A DNA stretch of 64,000 bases, taken from assembly GCF_900100495.1 (NCBI RefSeq), contig NZ_FNCT01000001.1, forward strand, positions 372,001 to 436,000. The letters are read 5' to 3'. Shown here piece by piece: positions 8,790 through 17,092 of the stretch. This DNA comes from Pseudomonas benzenivorans. Lineage in GTDB: Bacteria; Pseudomonadota; Gammaproteobacteria; Pseudomonadales; Pseudomonadaceae. The number at the start of each line of letters is the position of its first letter. The first letter of the stretch is position 1. Under the pieces are notes generated by a model, which saw only the letters and a list, made by a program, of their open reading frames with translations, was not told the DNA's origin and did no database searches. The translations under genes and the position numbers were made by a program.

Positions 8790-9212
8790 TCAGGGGATCG
8801 ACATCGCCTCGGAGCCGGGACCGAGTGGCTGACCGTAGCTGAACTCCACGTAGTTGCCCGCCGGGTCGCGCAGACCGCAGTAATAGCCGACCGGGTAGGG
8901 CTCGTCGCGTGGCGCCCAGATCAGGCAGCCCGCCGCCTGCGCCCTGGCGGCGATGGCATCGACCTGCTCGCGGCTGGCCACGGCGAAGCCGAAGTGGCTG
9001 TAATCGTCCGAGGCCAGCTGGCGATCCTGGCCGCCGGGCATGATCACGAAGATAAAGCTGTGCTCTTTGCCGGGTTCGGCCATCCAGACGATGCGCGAAC
9101 CCTTGCCGGCACGCTGGTGGATCACCCGCATGCCACAGAAATCGGTGTAGAAGGCCACGCAGGCATCCAGATCCGGGACATGCAAGGCCAGATGGGTGAG
9201 GGTGGGGCGCAT
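8790..9212 (-). CDS. VOC-superfamily (glyoxalase/dioxygenase-like) protein
   Basis: 140 residues, a single pair of beta-alpha-beta-beta-beta modules. Metal-ligand candidates are His in [12 protein letters not shown], His in [10 protein letters not shown] and Glu in [10 protein letters not shown], the usual VOC His/His/Glu layout. The motif [14 protein letters not shown] is typical. Substrate cannot be deduced; it could be a lactoylglutathione-lyase relative, given gor next door and divergent. Lies convergent with galU in the same order as P. aeruginosa. Confidence 0.85.
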   Translation of the reverse strand: MRPTLTHLALHVPDLDACVAFYTDFCGMRVIHQRAGKGSRIVWMAEPGKEHSFIFVIMPGGQDRQLASDDYSHFGFAVASREQVDAIAARAQAAGCLIWAPRDEPYPVGYYCGLRDPAGNYVEFSYGQPLGPGSEAMSIP

Positions 9213-9307
9213 GCTCGTTCTCCTCTTGGCGACCTCTCAAGCTTAGGCCCGAGCACAGGCTTTGGTCGCGATTGGGTTATGCTGGCGACCTGTTTAGGAG
9301 GCTGAGC

Positions 9308-10666
9308 ATGACCTACGACTTCGACCTGTTTGTGATCGGCGCCGGTTCCGGCGGCGTACGTGCCGCGCGCTTTGCCGCGGGCTACGGTGCCCGCGTGGCG
9401 GTGGCCGAGAGCCGTTACCTGGGCGGCACCTGCGTGAACGTCGGCTGCGTGCCGAAGAAGCTGCTGGTCTATGGCGCGCACTTCGCCGAGGACTTCGAAC
9501 AGGCCCAGGGCTTCGGCTGGTCGCTGGGCGACGCGCGGTTCGATTGGCCGACGCTGATCGCCAACAAGAATCGCGAAATCGCCCGCCTCAACGGCATCTA
9601 TCGCAACCTGCTGCTGGGCAGCGGCGTGACCCTGCTCGAAGGCCACGCGCGGCTGCTCGACGAACACCGCGTCGAGTTCGGCGGTCAGCGCTACAGTGCC
9701 AGGCACATCCTCCTCGCCACCGGCGGCTGGCCGCATATCCCGGACATTCCGGGGCATGAACATGCCATAGGTTCGAACGAGGCGTTCTTTCTCGAACAGC
9801 TACCCAAGCGCGTGCTGGTGGTCGGCGGCGGCTATATCGCGGTGGAGTTCGCCTCGATCTTCCACGGCCTGGGCGCCGAAACCTCCTTGCTGTACCGCCG
9901 CGAGCTGTTCCTGCGCGGTTTCGATGGCGCGGTGCGCACACACCTGCGCGATGAACTGAGCAAACGCGGACTGGACCTGCAGTTCAATTGCGATATCGAA
10001 CGCATCGACAAACAGGCCGACGGCAGCCTGCTCGCCATCTTGCAGGACGGCCGCCGGCTGGCGACCGATTGTGTGTTCTACGCCACCGGGCGGCGGCCGA
10101 TGCTGGACAACCTGGGCCTGGAGAACACTGGCGTCGAGCTGGATGAGCGCGGCTTTATCAAGGTCGACGAACAATTCCAGACCAGTGCGCCGTCGATTCT
10201 GGCAATCGGCGACGTAATCGGTCGGGTACAGCTGACCCCGGTCGCACTGGCCGAGGGCATGGCAGTGGCGCGGCGGCTGTTCAAACCCGAGGAATATCGC
10301 CCAGTGGATTACCAGTCGATCCCGACCGCGGTCTTCAGCCTGCCAAATATTGGCACCGTCGGCCTCAGCGAAGAACAGGCGAAAGCCGCCGGGCACCAGG
10401 TGAAGGTCTACGAGAGCCGTTTCCGGCCGATGAAGCTGACCCTCACCGACTGCCAGGAGCGCACCCTGATGAAACTGGTGGTGGATGCCGACAGTGACCG
10501 CGTGCTCGGTTGCCATATGGTCGGCCCGGAAGCCGGGGAAATCATCCAGGGCCTGGCCGTGGCGCTGAAAGCCGGGGCGACCAAGCGGATCTTCGACGAG
10601 ACCATCGGCGTCCACCCGACCGCCGCCGAGGAGTTTGTTACCATGCGCGCCCCCATCACCCCCTGA
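9308..10666 (+). CDS. gor: Glutathione reductase
   Basis: 452 residues from [25 protein letters not shown]-dependent reduction of glutathione disulfide. FAD Rossmann motif GAGSGG at 10-15; redox-active disulfide [13 protein letters not shown] at 39-51; NADPH motif [10 protein letters not shown] (about 175); C-terminal dimerisation domain with the base in HPTAAEE. It also supplies the thiol pool that downstream arsenate reductases and mercury detoxification depend on, though the gene is core. The next gene starts 7 bp after its stop. Confidence 0.96.
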   Translation: MTYDFDLFVIGAGSGGVRAARFAAGYGARVAVAESRYLGGTCVNVGCVPKKLLVYGAHFAEDFEQAQGFGWSLGDARFDWPTLIANKNREIARLNGIYRNLLLGSGVTLLEGHARLLDEHRVEFGGQRYSARHILLATGGWPHIPDIPGHEHAIGSNEAFFLEQLPKRVLVVGGGYIAVEFASIFHGLGAETSLLYRRELFLRGFDGAVRTHLRDELSKRGLDLQFNCDIERIDKQADGSLLAILQDGRRLATDCVFYATGRRPMLDNLGLENTGVELDERGFIKVDEQFQTSAPSILAIGDVIGRVQLTPVALAEGMAVARRLFKPEEYRPVDYQSIPTAVFSLPNIGTVGLSEEQAKAAGHQVKVYESRFRPMKLTLTDCQERTLMKLVVDADSDRVLGCHMVGPEAGEIIQGLAVALKAGATKRIFDETIGVHPTAAEEFVTMRAPITP

Positions 10667-10673
10667 AGGCAAC

Positions 10674-11297
10674 ATGGCACAGCTTTTCTACCTGGCCGAC
10701 CTGTTCGGTGTGGCGGTATTCGCCATTACCGGCGCCCTGATGGCTGGGCGCAAATCCATGGACCTGTTCGGCGTGCTGGTGATCGCCATCATCACCGCGC
10801 TGGGCGGCGGCACCTTGCGCGATGTGATTCTGGACAACCATCCGGTCAGCTGGATCCGCGACGATACCTACATCCTGATGGCCTCCCTGGCGGCCGTCGG
10901 TACTGTGGTCTGGGTACGCCTGACCCAGCCCATTCACGAGAGAGGGCTGTTGCTGGCAGATGCCTTCGGCCTGGCGGTGTTCACCGTGATCGGCACCGAG
11001 GTGGCATTGCAGCACAACGTGCCGCTGAGTACCGCGGTGATCATGGGGGTGATGACCGGCGTCGCCGGCGGGGTGATGCGCGACGTGATCTGCAACGAAA
11101 TTCCGCTGATCTTCCAGAAGGAAATTTACGCCACCGCCTGCATCGCCGGTGCCCTGGTGTTTATCGGTCTGCGTGAACTGGATACCCCGCACTGGCTCGA
11201 CACCGGAATAGCCATGCTCACCGTGCTGTTCATCCGCCTGGCGGCGATTCGCTGGCGCTTTTCGCTGCCACGCTTCCACTTGCTGGATAGGGACTGA
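10674..11297 (+). CDS. Trimeric intracellular cation (TRIC) channel family protein (UPF0126)
   Basis: 207 residues from MAQLFYLADLFGVAVFAITG. Seven hydrophobic helices in two pseudo-repeats, each with the family motif: AITGALMAGRKSMDLFGVLV...GGGTLRDVIL, and AFGLAVFTVIGTEVAL...GVAGGVMRDVI. Prokaryotic TRIC proteins are homotrimeric potassium-permeable channels; physiological role is unknown (family knowledge). Seven bp after gor, probably co-transcribed. E. coli YicG is the closest familiar name. Confidence 0.9.
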   Translation: MAQLFYLADLFGVAVFAITGALMAGRKSMDLFGVLVIAIITALGGGTLRDVILDNHPVSWIRDDTYILMASLAAVGTVVWVRLTQPIHERGLLLADAFGLAVFTVIGTEVALQHNVPLSTAVIMGVMTGVAGGVMRDVICNEIPLIFQKEIYATACIAGALVFIGLRELDTPHWLDTGIAMLTVLFIRLAAIRWRFSLPRFHLLDRD

Positions 11298-11298
11298 C

Positions 11299-11555
11299 AT
11301 GATCGAGCGCCTGGATCACCTGGTGCTGACCGTTGTCGACATCGCACGCACGGTCGACTTCTATCAACGCGTGCTCGGCATGCGCCACGAAACCTTCGGC
11401 CAGGGCCGCAGCGCCCTGCTGTTCGGCCAGCAGAAGTTCAACCTGCACCAGGCCGGCCGCGAGTTCGAGCCGAAGGCCTTGCACCCCACGCCGGGTTCGA
11501 TCGACCTGTGCCTGATCAGCCAATGGTCGATCGACCAGGTGCTCCAGCACCTGGC
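11299..11555 (+). pseudogene. VOC-family gene cut by transposon insertion (5' part)
   Basis: The first 85 codons, from MIERLDHLVLTVVDIARTVD to about QVLQHLAG, are a normal glyoxalase/VOC N-terminal half with metal-ligand His in LDHLVL. At 11556 the frame runs into the transposon inverted repeat, giving 15 foreign residues and a stop at 11601. The C-terminal module with the second metal-ligand set is missing, and its remainder is not recognisable anywhere in the window. The gene starts one base after the TRIC gene, so it was the third gene of the gor operon. Presumably non-functional. Confidence 0.9.
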
Positions 11556-11601
11556 GGGGGCATGCCGAGATAAGGCAAAAATTAGGACATTCGTTCTGTA
11601 A
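11556..11601 (+). repeat. Left 46-bp terminal inverted repeat (IR-a)
   Basis: Begins GGGGGCATGCCGAGATAAGG and ends TTCTGTAA; differs from the right-end repeat at three positions only. Marks the junction with the interrupted VOC gene. Confidence 0.9.
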
Positions 11602-12092
11602 CCTGCTGTATCTAAAGGATTAACTTTGAGAGGCGCTGCTCAGTAGTGGCGGCTAAATATTGATCAATTATCTATGCCGAGATAATTGCAGATAATTCCC
11701 GCCGTCCGTACCCAGCGCGAGTTCATAAGATTGGAGAAATGCCGAGTTAGAGGGCCTGCGAACAGCTTTGGTCGAGGCTTTGCGCTTCGACGCATAACGG
11801 CTGCTTAGTACTGGGGGCTCTCCCAGAAGCGACAAAGGCGGCCTCAACGAGACCGCCTCAAACCAAGTTTCATCACCGGTACACGCACCCGGGAGAGGAA
11901 GCTCTTGGGCAGGTTTCAATAATAACACCGATCAAAGCGTCACTGCCAAAGCCCTCTCGCACTGCCGAGTAGCCTTCAGATAGTGTTCATTCGCTCTCTC
12001 TCGAAGCTACGGTGCGGATGGTTCGAGACCATCATGCGCAAACTCGGGGCCAAGATGACATTATCAAATGGCCAATTATCCTGGAGGCAGTT
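11602..12092 (+). other. Transposon subterminal region without a recognised gene
   Basis: About 490 bp. It contains a second short end-like motif (ATGCCGAGATAATT at about 11674) and no ORF that I can support; an 86-codon minus-strand frame (11668-11928) resembles nothing known to me. The promoter of the antitoxin gene at 12093 should lie here. Confidence 0.5.
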
Positions 12093-12479
12093 ATGGAAAG
12101 GCTCCGCGAAAAACTGGATTTGCCGAGAGGCCACTACTATCTGCACGTCGCCGTACTGGCGGGCCTGCCGGTGTCGTTGATCTCCGATTTGGCAAGCGAG
12201 TTGGAGCGATCGCCAGCGCAGATCGCGCAGTGGATCACTGCGTCCCCCGGCAGTGCCGTGATGTCTATACAGGCTGGTGAGGTGTTCTGTCGTCTTATCG
12301 AGATCCTCGATGCGCTATTGGAGCTGTACGATGGGGATCTAGGAGGTGCGCTCCACTGGCTAACGGCACCGAATGTCGTGCTGTCCAATGAGAGGCCGGT
12401 CGAGCTACTGGTAACCGGATTTGGTACGCGCGCGGTGCGGCAGGCTATTCGTGCGATTGAATATGGACTGCCAGTTTGA
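12093..12479 (+). CDS. MbcA/ParS/Xre-type antitoxin (DUF2384), orphan
   Basis: 128 residues from ATG 12093, with GGAGG six bases upstream. The C-terminal half, GDLGGALHWLTAPNVVLSNE followed by RPVELLVTGFGTRAVRQ, is the DUF2384 antitoxin signature. The N-terminal half holds a helix-turn-helix-like region (VSLISDLASELERSPAQIAQWI). Known partners are RES-domain NAD-modifying toxins (ParT/MbcT/Xre-RES) encoded just downstream. No RES ORF follows: the next sequence is a tnpT fragment on the other strand. A truncated paralogue is at 52813-53089. Toxin-antitoxin genes next to the transposition module are known in Tn3-family elements; a role without toxin is unproven. Confidence 0.8.
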   Translation: MERLREKLDLPRGHYYLHVAVLAGLPVSLISDLASELERSPAQIAQWITASPGSAVMSIQAGEVFCRLIEILDALLELYDGDLGGALHWLTAPNVVLSNERPVELLVTGFGTRAVRQAIRAIEYGLPV

Positions 12480-12517
12480 TCCCTGCCGGGGGCGGCCTTC
12501 GCGCTAGAAACGCTGGG

Positions 12518-12876
12518 TCATGTACCTATTTCATTACCGCTGTTAGTGAGCGGCGTATGCCCGAGTAGCTTCAGGTGTGTGATGGCTTCGGCCAAGCGCT
12601 CCTGTAGGCTCTGCACTTGCTGCGCCTGGATCGCTGAGGTTTCGCTCAGTCGGAACACCTCCTCCTGCAATGTGCCGCAGCGCTGTTCCAGGGCTTCATT
12701 CGCGCGCTCAGCGCCGATTAACGCACTCTGGGCGTCCTCCAAGGACTGAGCCTTCTGCGCCAGTAACTGTTGCTGCGCATGCTGCTCTTTTTGCAACTGG
12801 CGCGCCTCGGCGAGCAGGCGCGCATTGTCGCGGTTCAGCTGGGTCAACTCGTCCTGTTTGACGATCAGGGTCTGTT
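12518..12876 (-). pseudogene. tnpT: tnpT 3' fragment (resolution accessory protein)
   Basis: About 118 residues corresponding to the coiled-coil C-terminal third of the intact TnpT at 15911-16912 (shared stretches QTLIVKQDELTQLNRDNARL and QSLQERLAEA). The 5' part is cut exactly where another transposon end begins at 12877; only a chance ATG inside that end allows an ORF. Not expected to be functional. Sequence has drifted from the intact copy, so it derives from a different element and not from a recent duplication. Confidence 0.88.
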
Positions 12877-12922
12877 GGGGCCATGCCGAGATAAGGGGAA
12901 AATTCACTCATTTGGTCTGTAA
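12877..12922 (+). repeat. Second transposon terminal repeat (IR-b)
   Basis: Begins GGGGCCATGCCGAGATAAGG, then GGAAAATTCACTCATTTGG and ends GTCTGTAA. The first 20 bases match IR-a almost exactly but the middle differs, so it belongs to a related, distinct element. It matches the first ~35 bases of the facing end at 53610-53645. Confidence 0.85.
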
Positions 12923-13176
12923 GCTGCTGTTTTTTTATCATGAAGCCCACATAGCAGCTCCGATCACATCAAGCCTATCTTGCCTCCTCCCTCGCTACGC
13001 CAATTCCTCAGATATTGGGTGCTTCCCAGCACGACTAGCTGCCATTTCGCATCGCGCGGTCTGCCGTCCGAGAATGGGTTTCCACGCAGTTTGGTATCTG
13101 AGTTGCTGCTCACCCTGGCCTGTTTGCTAATGAACACAAAGACCAACCAGGGAGTAGCGATGAAACACCGGTGGAA

Positions 13177-14169
13177 TCAGGAGGCGATGCGAATGCCGCC
13201 CGCCGAATACTTCTGCTTAAGCGCCAGTTCAATTTCGGCAACATATTTCTCGGGGGCCGTGCTGCAGGGCTCACCCATCAGTTGATGCACAGCCTTCACC
13301 GTTTCAGCCCGGATCTTGTGGTTGCTGACGACTTGGATCGCCAGCTGTAGGTTCGCCGGCTTACGGAAATCGCCCAACAGCTCGAGTTGATCCTGCAACT
13401 CGCGCTCGATGATATCCAGGGTAGTCACCTGCTTGAGAGTGGCCTCCGCCAACTCCAGCGCCACTTGGCTCAATCGCGCTTTGGTGGGAATCGCGTCCAG
13501 TTGTCGGCGTAGGGACAACAGGGTTTCCTGATACAACTGCTGATCCAGTTGCAGCCATAGACCCAAGCCTTTGAGCTTGCCGAAGGAATGCGGATACCAG
13601 CTCCGCTCCTCATACGGCTTCCCCTTTTCGTCTTTCCCCTTCTTGATGAGCAGGTACTCCCAGGAAACCTCCAAAGCATTCCGCTTCCAACGATTGAGCA
13701 GGACACCACCCACTTCAGTGGGCAGGGTGGAGAGAATCAGACCGGCTTTATTCTGCAAATCCCTGAACTTGATGCTCGCAGCCCGAACCCGGCCTATGAG
13801 GCTCTCCCGCTGTTTGAGCATTGTTTCGACCTTATGCCGACGGATGTTCTGCCGCTCGGTGGCACTCAGCTTCTTGAGTTCCCCCCTGACCTGCTCGTCA
13901 TCCAGGCCCAGGTGGTTCAGGGCGCAGCAATTCCCTATCAGCACCTTCGAGTCGTCGTGCCGCTCGACGACGAAGCCGTGCTGATGCATTTGAGAACAGC
14001 GCTTCCCGTTCTTCTGGTACTGACAGCTAGCCTCGGGCTGAATCAGCCGGTAGGGCCGAAGCGGGTTTCGGTACTGATCCTTCGCCAGGGTGCTGTCCGA
14101 GGCGATCTCGTAAAGGGACAACAGCTCGGCGAGCGTTCTAATTTCCACAATGCCATTCGAAGGGGTCAT
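13177..14169 (-). CDS. Unrecognised 330-residue protein with N-terminal Cys/His cluster
   Basis: I do not recognise this family. The ATG at 14169 is preceded by an excellent AGGAGG site, so the gene looks real; a longer frame to 14238 is less likely. Residues about 45-90 contain C-x7-C-x3-H-x-H, then a later NCC-x3-NH, which could bind zinc. Residues 90-150 are highly basic and helical (ATERQNIRRHKVETMLKQRE), the centre has tryptophan-rich segments, and the C-terminal 100 residues are predicted helical. No signal peptide or membrane segments. It lies alone between two transposon ends (12877 and 14513), so it is cargo; a nucleic-acid-binding or defence function is a guess only. Confidence 0.6.
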   Translation of the reverse strand: MTPSNGIVEIRTLAELLSLYEIASDSTLAKDQYRNPLRPYRLIQPEASCQYQKNGKRCSQMHQHGFVVERHDDSKVLIGNCCALNHLGLDDEQVRGELKKLSATERQNIRRHKVETMLKQRESLIGRVRAASIKFRDLQNKAGLILSTLPTEVGGVLLNRWKRNALEVSWEYLLIKKGKDEKGKPYEERSWYPHSFGKLKGLGLWLQLDQQLYQETLLSLRRQLDAIPTKARLSQVALELAEATLKQVTTLDIIERELQDQLELLGDFRKPANLQLAIQVVSNHKIRAETVKAVHQLMGEPCSTAPEKYVAEIELALKQKYSAGGIRIAS

Positions 14170-14238
14170 CAAGTCCTCCTGGTAGGTCAGTCGTGCACAG
14201 AGCTGTATATTAACCCAGTAATTGCACAGTGGAATCAT

Positions 14239-14704
14239 TGTGCAGAACCTACCAGTCGCCCCTGCCTTTTCACCCCATCTGATGCGAAGAGGTCAGGATG
14301 TGCCAGTGTGAGTTCCTCGCCTGCTCAATCCACAAGGACGTGGCCCCGCGCCGGAGCTGCGTAAGCCTGGCTGGAGCTCGCGGATCAGCTCGCGCACTAC
14401 ACTCGGCCAGCGAGGCGAATAGATTGAACGCCAGGTTCTCTCTTAGGTATGGGTAGGTATGGGGGCGACGGAGTCGTTGAGGCTTCGCAAGCCGACTTTT
14501 CGAACCATTGCTCGGGACATGCAGAGATAAAGGAAAATTAGGACATGCGCGCTACAACTGATTGTATTTAAAGGGTTATATAACCAGCGCAGCTGCTTCA
14601 GGATGGGCTTTATAGGCTTTTATAGTCAATTATAGAATCAGCTCTGGACGCCTGATCTGCGCTGCCCGCTTTAGGCGGCCTTCTCGGTACGGAGAGTCTC
14701 CCCC
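14239..14704 (+). other. Non-coding stretch with degenerate transposon end (IR-c)
   Basis: No supportable gene in 465 bp. Positions 14513-14556 read GGGACATGCAGAGATAAAGG and end GCGCTACAA, a decayed copy of the IR-a type end, followed by the same subterminal TATTTAAAGG motif seen at other ends. An AT-rich repeat locus follows at 14608. Confidence 0.6.
14608..14639. repeat. AT-rich subterminal repeat, one-unit version
   Basis: CTTTATAGGC, TTTTATAGTC, AATTATAGAATC. The same block occurs with five and two units at 37781-37854 and 53331-53363. Confidence 0.7.
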
Positions 14705-15655
14705 TCAGAAGTGGAACTGCCTAACGATCACGCGATGCTGCAGTTGGAGAGCCCTCTCCGGGATGCCTGAACTCATGTCCGGCCAGGCTGGCACATCATG
14801 ACACGGAGCTAATCGGAGAACTGCTTCGAAAGAGCCGGCCTTTCCCTCGTTCTTCCTGTAAACGGCCAGGGCTTGCTGGCTTAGCAGTGCCTGTAGAGTC
14901 CACCAGTGATCTGAGTTTCGCATGTGGTCTGAGATTTCTTGATCAATCCAGCTCGCCATCCAGGAAATGCGATCTAAGAACTTATGCAGGCTTATCAGTG
15001 TGTGCCGTGGCCGACGAGGAATAAACCCTCTGTTGCCGTGGAGATCGAACTCAGCGGTTTTCCACAATTGGTCGTGGTGGCCAATGCGGTTGCGGATGTC
15101 GCGCAACTGGTAGAGGAGCCCCTTCAATTGATCCACGAATGCCCTGTCACCATGGGCGGTGGTACCCATAGCAGGACCCTGGGGGAAAGCGAGGCTCAGA
15201 ACGCGCCTCTGCATGTCAGCTGGATGCGCCTTGTGCACCAAGCCTGCAATCAGATGCTCCCAGAACCCGAATGAAAGCTGAGAGACAATATCGTCTGGGG
15301 TGGGTGCGCGGCCGCGACTCCTTCGACGAACCTTATCGGCAACATCCTCGATGTCACCCTGCATTCTCGGTGTCATACTGTGCCAGGCCAAATCGGGCGC
15401 GTTCGGGTTAGATACCTTTGCTGGATTCGGCTTGGTCTTGAACATCCACTCGAAGCTATCGATGGTGCCGTAATACTGCGACAGCCCTCGGTGAAGTGCG
15501 TTTCGAAGGGAAACCTCGTAGTCCCCAAGGATTGGCAGGAGGCTAGCCCCGACTGCTTGGCACCAGGAGTAGCAGCCGATCAAGTCGGCCTTGGTGCGGG
15601 TCTGAAAGAAAGCCTCGACCGTGGCGAGCCGGGCAGAAGATAGGTGATTTTGCAT
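14705..15655 (-). CDS. Abi-family protein with HEPN RNase motif (abortive-infection type)
   Basis: 316 residues from MQNHLSSARLATVEAFFQTR; the longer frame to 15841 crosses a terminator and is rejected. The region around YEVSLRNALHRGLSQYYG is typical of Abi_2/AbiD-F proteins. IRNRIGHHDQLW at about residue 205 gives the HEPN R-x4-H catalytic motif of RNA-cleaving toxins. Such proteins abort phage infection by cleaving RNA (family knowledge). No antitoxin gene is adjacent, which is normal for the single-gene AbiD/F type. It sits as cargo beside tnpT, between an end-like repeat and the resolution module. Confidence 0.75.
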   Translation of the reverse strand: MQNHLSSARLATVEAFFQTRTKADLIGCYSWCQAVGASLLPILGDYEVSLRNALHRGLSQYYGTIDSFEWMFKTKPNPAKVSNPNAPDLAWHSMTPRMQGDIEDVADKVRRRSRGRAPTPDDIVSQLSFGFWEHLIAGLVHKAHPADMQRRVLSLAFPQGPAMGTTAHGDRAFVDQLKGLLYQLRDIRNRIGHHDQLWKTAEFDLHGNRGFIPRRPRHTLISLHKFLDRISWMASWIDQEISDHMRNSDHWWTLQALLSQQALAVYRKNEGKAGSFEAVLRLAPCHDVPAWPDMSSGIPERALQLQHRVIVRQFHF

Positions 15656-15748
15656 AAATGAGGCTTGCCTTCCTTGGTGCGGTGCCTTAAATTTGATCAC
15701 GAAACAGGGGTTTTCCAGAAATGGTCGTGCCTCTGTACCCTGAGTAAG

Positions 15749-15772
15749 AACCCCGCCGAATGCGGGGTTTTT
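15749..15772 (+). terminator. Rho-independent terminator hairpin
   Basis: AACCCCGC / GCGGGGTT stem with a CGAAT loop and five T on the plus strand. No plus-strand gene precedes it in the window, so it is probably the tail of a lost gene; it also shields the Abi gene from upstream readthrough. Confidence 0.6.
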
Positions 15773-15910
15773 GCTATCTGGAGGAAAGGTTTTCCTCTGT
15801 GGGGGCCTCTGGCCTGCAGTCATGAAGTCCGCAGAGCTCAACCGAGCGGGTACGTACGTAGGGTAGCGTCATCTGAACCTCCACTCAGCTTCTGGCCTCA
15901 GTGTGCCGGA

Positions 15911-16912
15911 TCATGAACTACTTGCGCCACCGCTGCTCGTGGGCGGTTCCTGCCCGAGCAATTTCAGTTGCGCGGTGGCTTCAGCCAGGCGCTCCTGCAG
16001 GCTCTGCGCTTGCTGCGCCTGAATCGTGGAGGCTTCACCAAACCGGGTTACCTCATCCTGCAGAGCGTGGCAGCGCTGCTCCAAGGCTTCATTCGTACAT
16101 TCAATACCGGCCAATTTACCTTGTGCGACCTCCAAGGCCTGAGTCCTCTGAGCGAGAAGCTGTTGCTGCGCATGCTGATCCTTCTGCAGTTGCCGCGCCT
16201 CGGCGAGCAGGCGCGCGTTGTCGCGGTTCAGTTGGGTCAGCTCATCCTGCTTGACGATCAGGGTCTGTTGTAGCTGCCGCAGCTCCAGTTGCAGTTGTTG
16301 TACCTGCGACTCATGCCGGCGCTGCTCCTGCTCACGCTGCTCCTTGCTGGCCTGGCGATAGTGCTCCAGGGCATCACGGGCATGCTGATGCTTGTCCTCC
16401 AGCGAGCTAATCTGCCCGTCGCGGTCTTGCAAGCGCGCTTCCTGGTTGTGGTTGGCTTGCTGCAGGCGGGCATTCTCGACCGCAGCCTGTTGGCGCAACT
16501 GTTGCTCCTGCAGCAGTGCTTGCTGGGTAGTCTGGAGCTGCTCCGTGAGATCAATGCACTGACCTTCCAGCTTCTGGATACGGCTTTCTGCCTGCTGAAC
16601 CTGGTTCTGGTAATCGAGCCGTTCGAGTGCCAGTTGCTCGCGCTCCTGAGCTACGTCGGCCTTTGCTTCCTCCTTGAGCTGATCCGCCAACTGGGCCACT
16701 AGGTTGGCCAGCTGTTCGCTGAGCGGCATTGCAGTCGCATTCCGGCCGTGGTCTGCGTCTTCGAGTTCTTTCAGGTAGCGATGAATGGTGGTTTTCGAGC
16801 CGGTATTGCCCAGTTCGACCCGTACCGCGTCGATGCTGGGGTTCTCGCCCCGCGTCAGGATGGCCTGCCGTGCCTTCTGAACCAGCGCCTTGTTGATGCC
16901 GCCACGGGCCAT
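15911..16912 (-). CDS. tnpT: TnpT, cointegrate-resolution accessory protein
   Basis: 333 residues, matching Tn4651 TnpT (about 332). The N-terminal KfrA-like winged-helix DNA-binding segment (residues 1-60: MARGGINKALVQKARQAIL, GSKTTIHRYLKELEDAD) is followed by a long, almost uninterrupted coiled coil (70-320) rich in Gln/Glu/Leu. In Tn4651, TnpT stimulates TnpS-mediated site-specific recombination at rst. It is divergent from tnpS across a 180-bp spacer, the arrangement of the characterised system. A decayed copy of the 3' third lies at 12518-12876. Confidence 0.92.
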   Translation of the reverse strand: MARGGINKALVQKARQAILTRGENPSIDAVRVELGNTGSKTTIHRYLKELEDADHGRNATAMPLSEQLANLVAQLADQLKEEAKADVAQEREQLALERLDYQNQVQQAESRIQKLEGQCIDLTEQLQTTQQALLQEQQLRQQAAVENARLQQANHNQEARLQDRDGQISSLEDKHQHARDALEHYRQASKEQREQEQRRHESQVQQLQLELRQLQQTLIVKQDELTQLNRDNARLLAEARQLQKDQHAQQQLLAQRTQALEVAQGKLAGIECTNEALEQRCHALQDEVTRFGEASTIQAQQAQSLQERLAEATAQLKLLGQEPPTSSGGASSS

Positions 16913-17092
16913 GGTCTGCTCCTACGATTTCGTAGTGGATTACATACCATGTATTTACATATTAAATTTGATTGATGTAAAGCCAGTTAGAAGCAAATAA
17001 ATCAGATAAAATAATGGAGGGTTATTCAATATGATGGGCAGAAACGGACGCTTAGTAGCCGTTTTCCAGTACACAAAGGGCAACCTCTGGCG
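16913..17092. promoter_or_regulatory. rst-like resolution site and divergent promoters of tnpT/tnpS
   Basis: 180 bp between the divergent starts, AT-rich, and placed as the Tn4651 rst site is. It contains a perfect palindrome CTACGA-TT-TCGTAG (16922-16935) just upstream of tnpT, and a second inverted pair TTTACAT / ATGTAAA (16954-16960 and 16975-16981) with a 14-bp AT spacer, both plausible recombinase-binding arms. An ATGGAGGGTTATT element near 17013 precedes the tnpS side. Confidence 0.65.
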
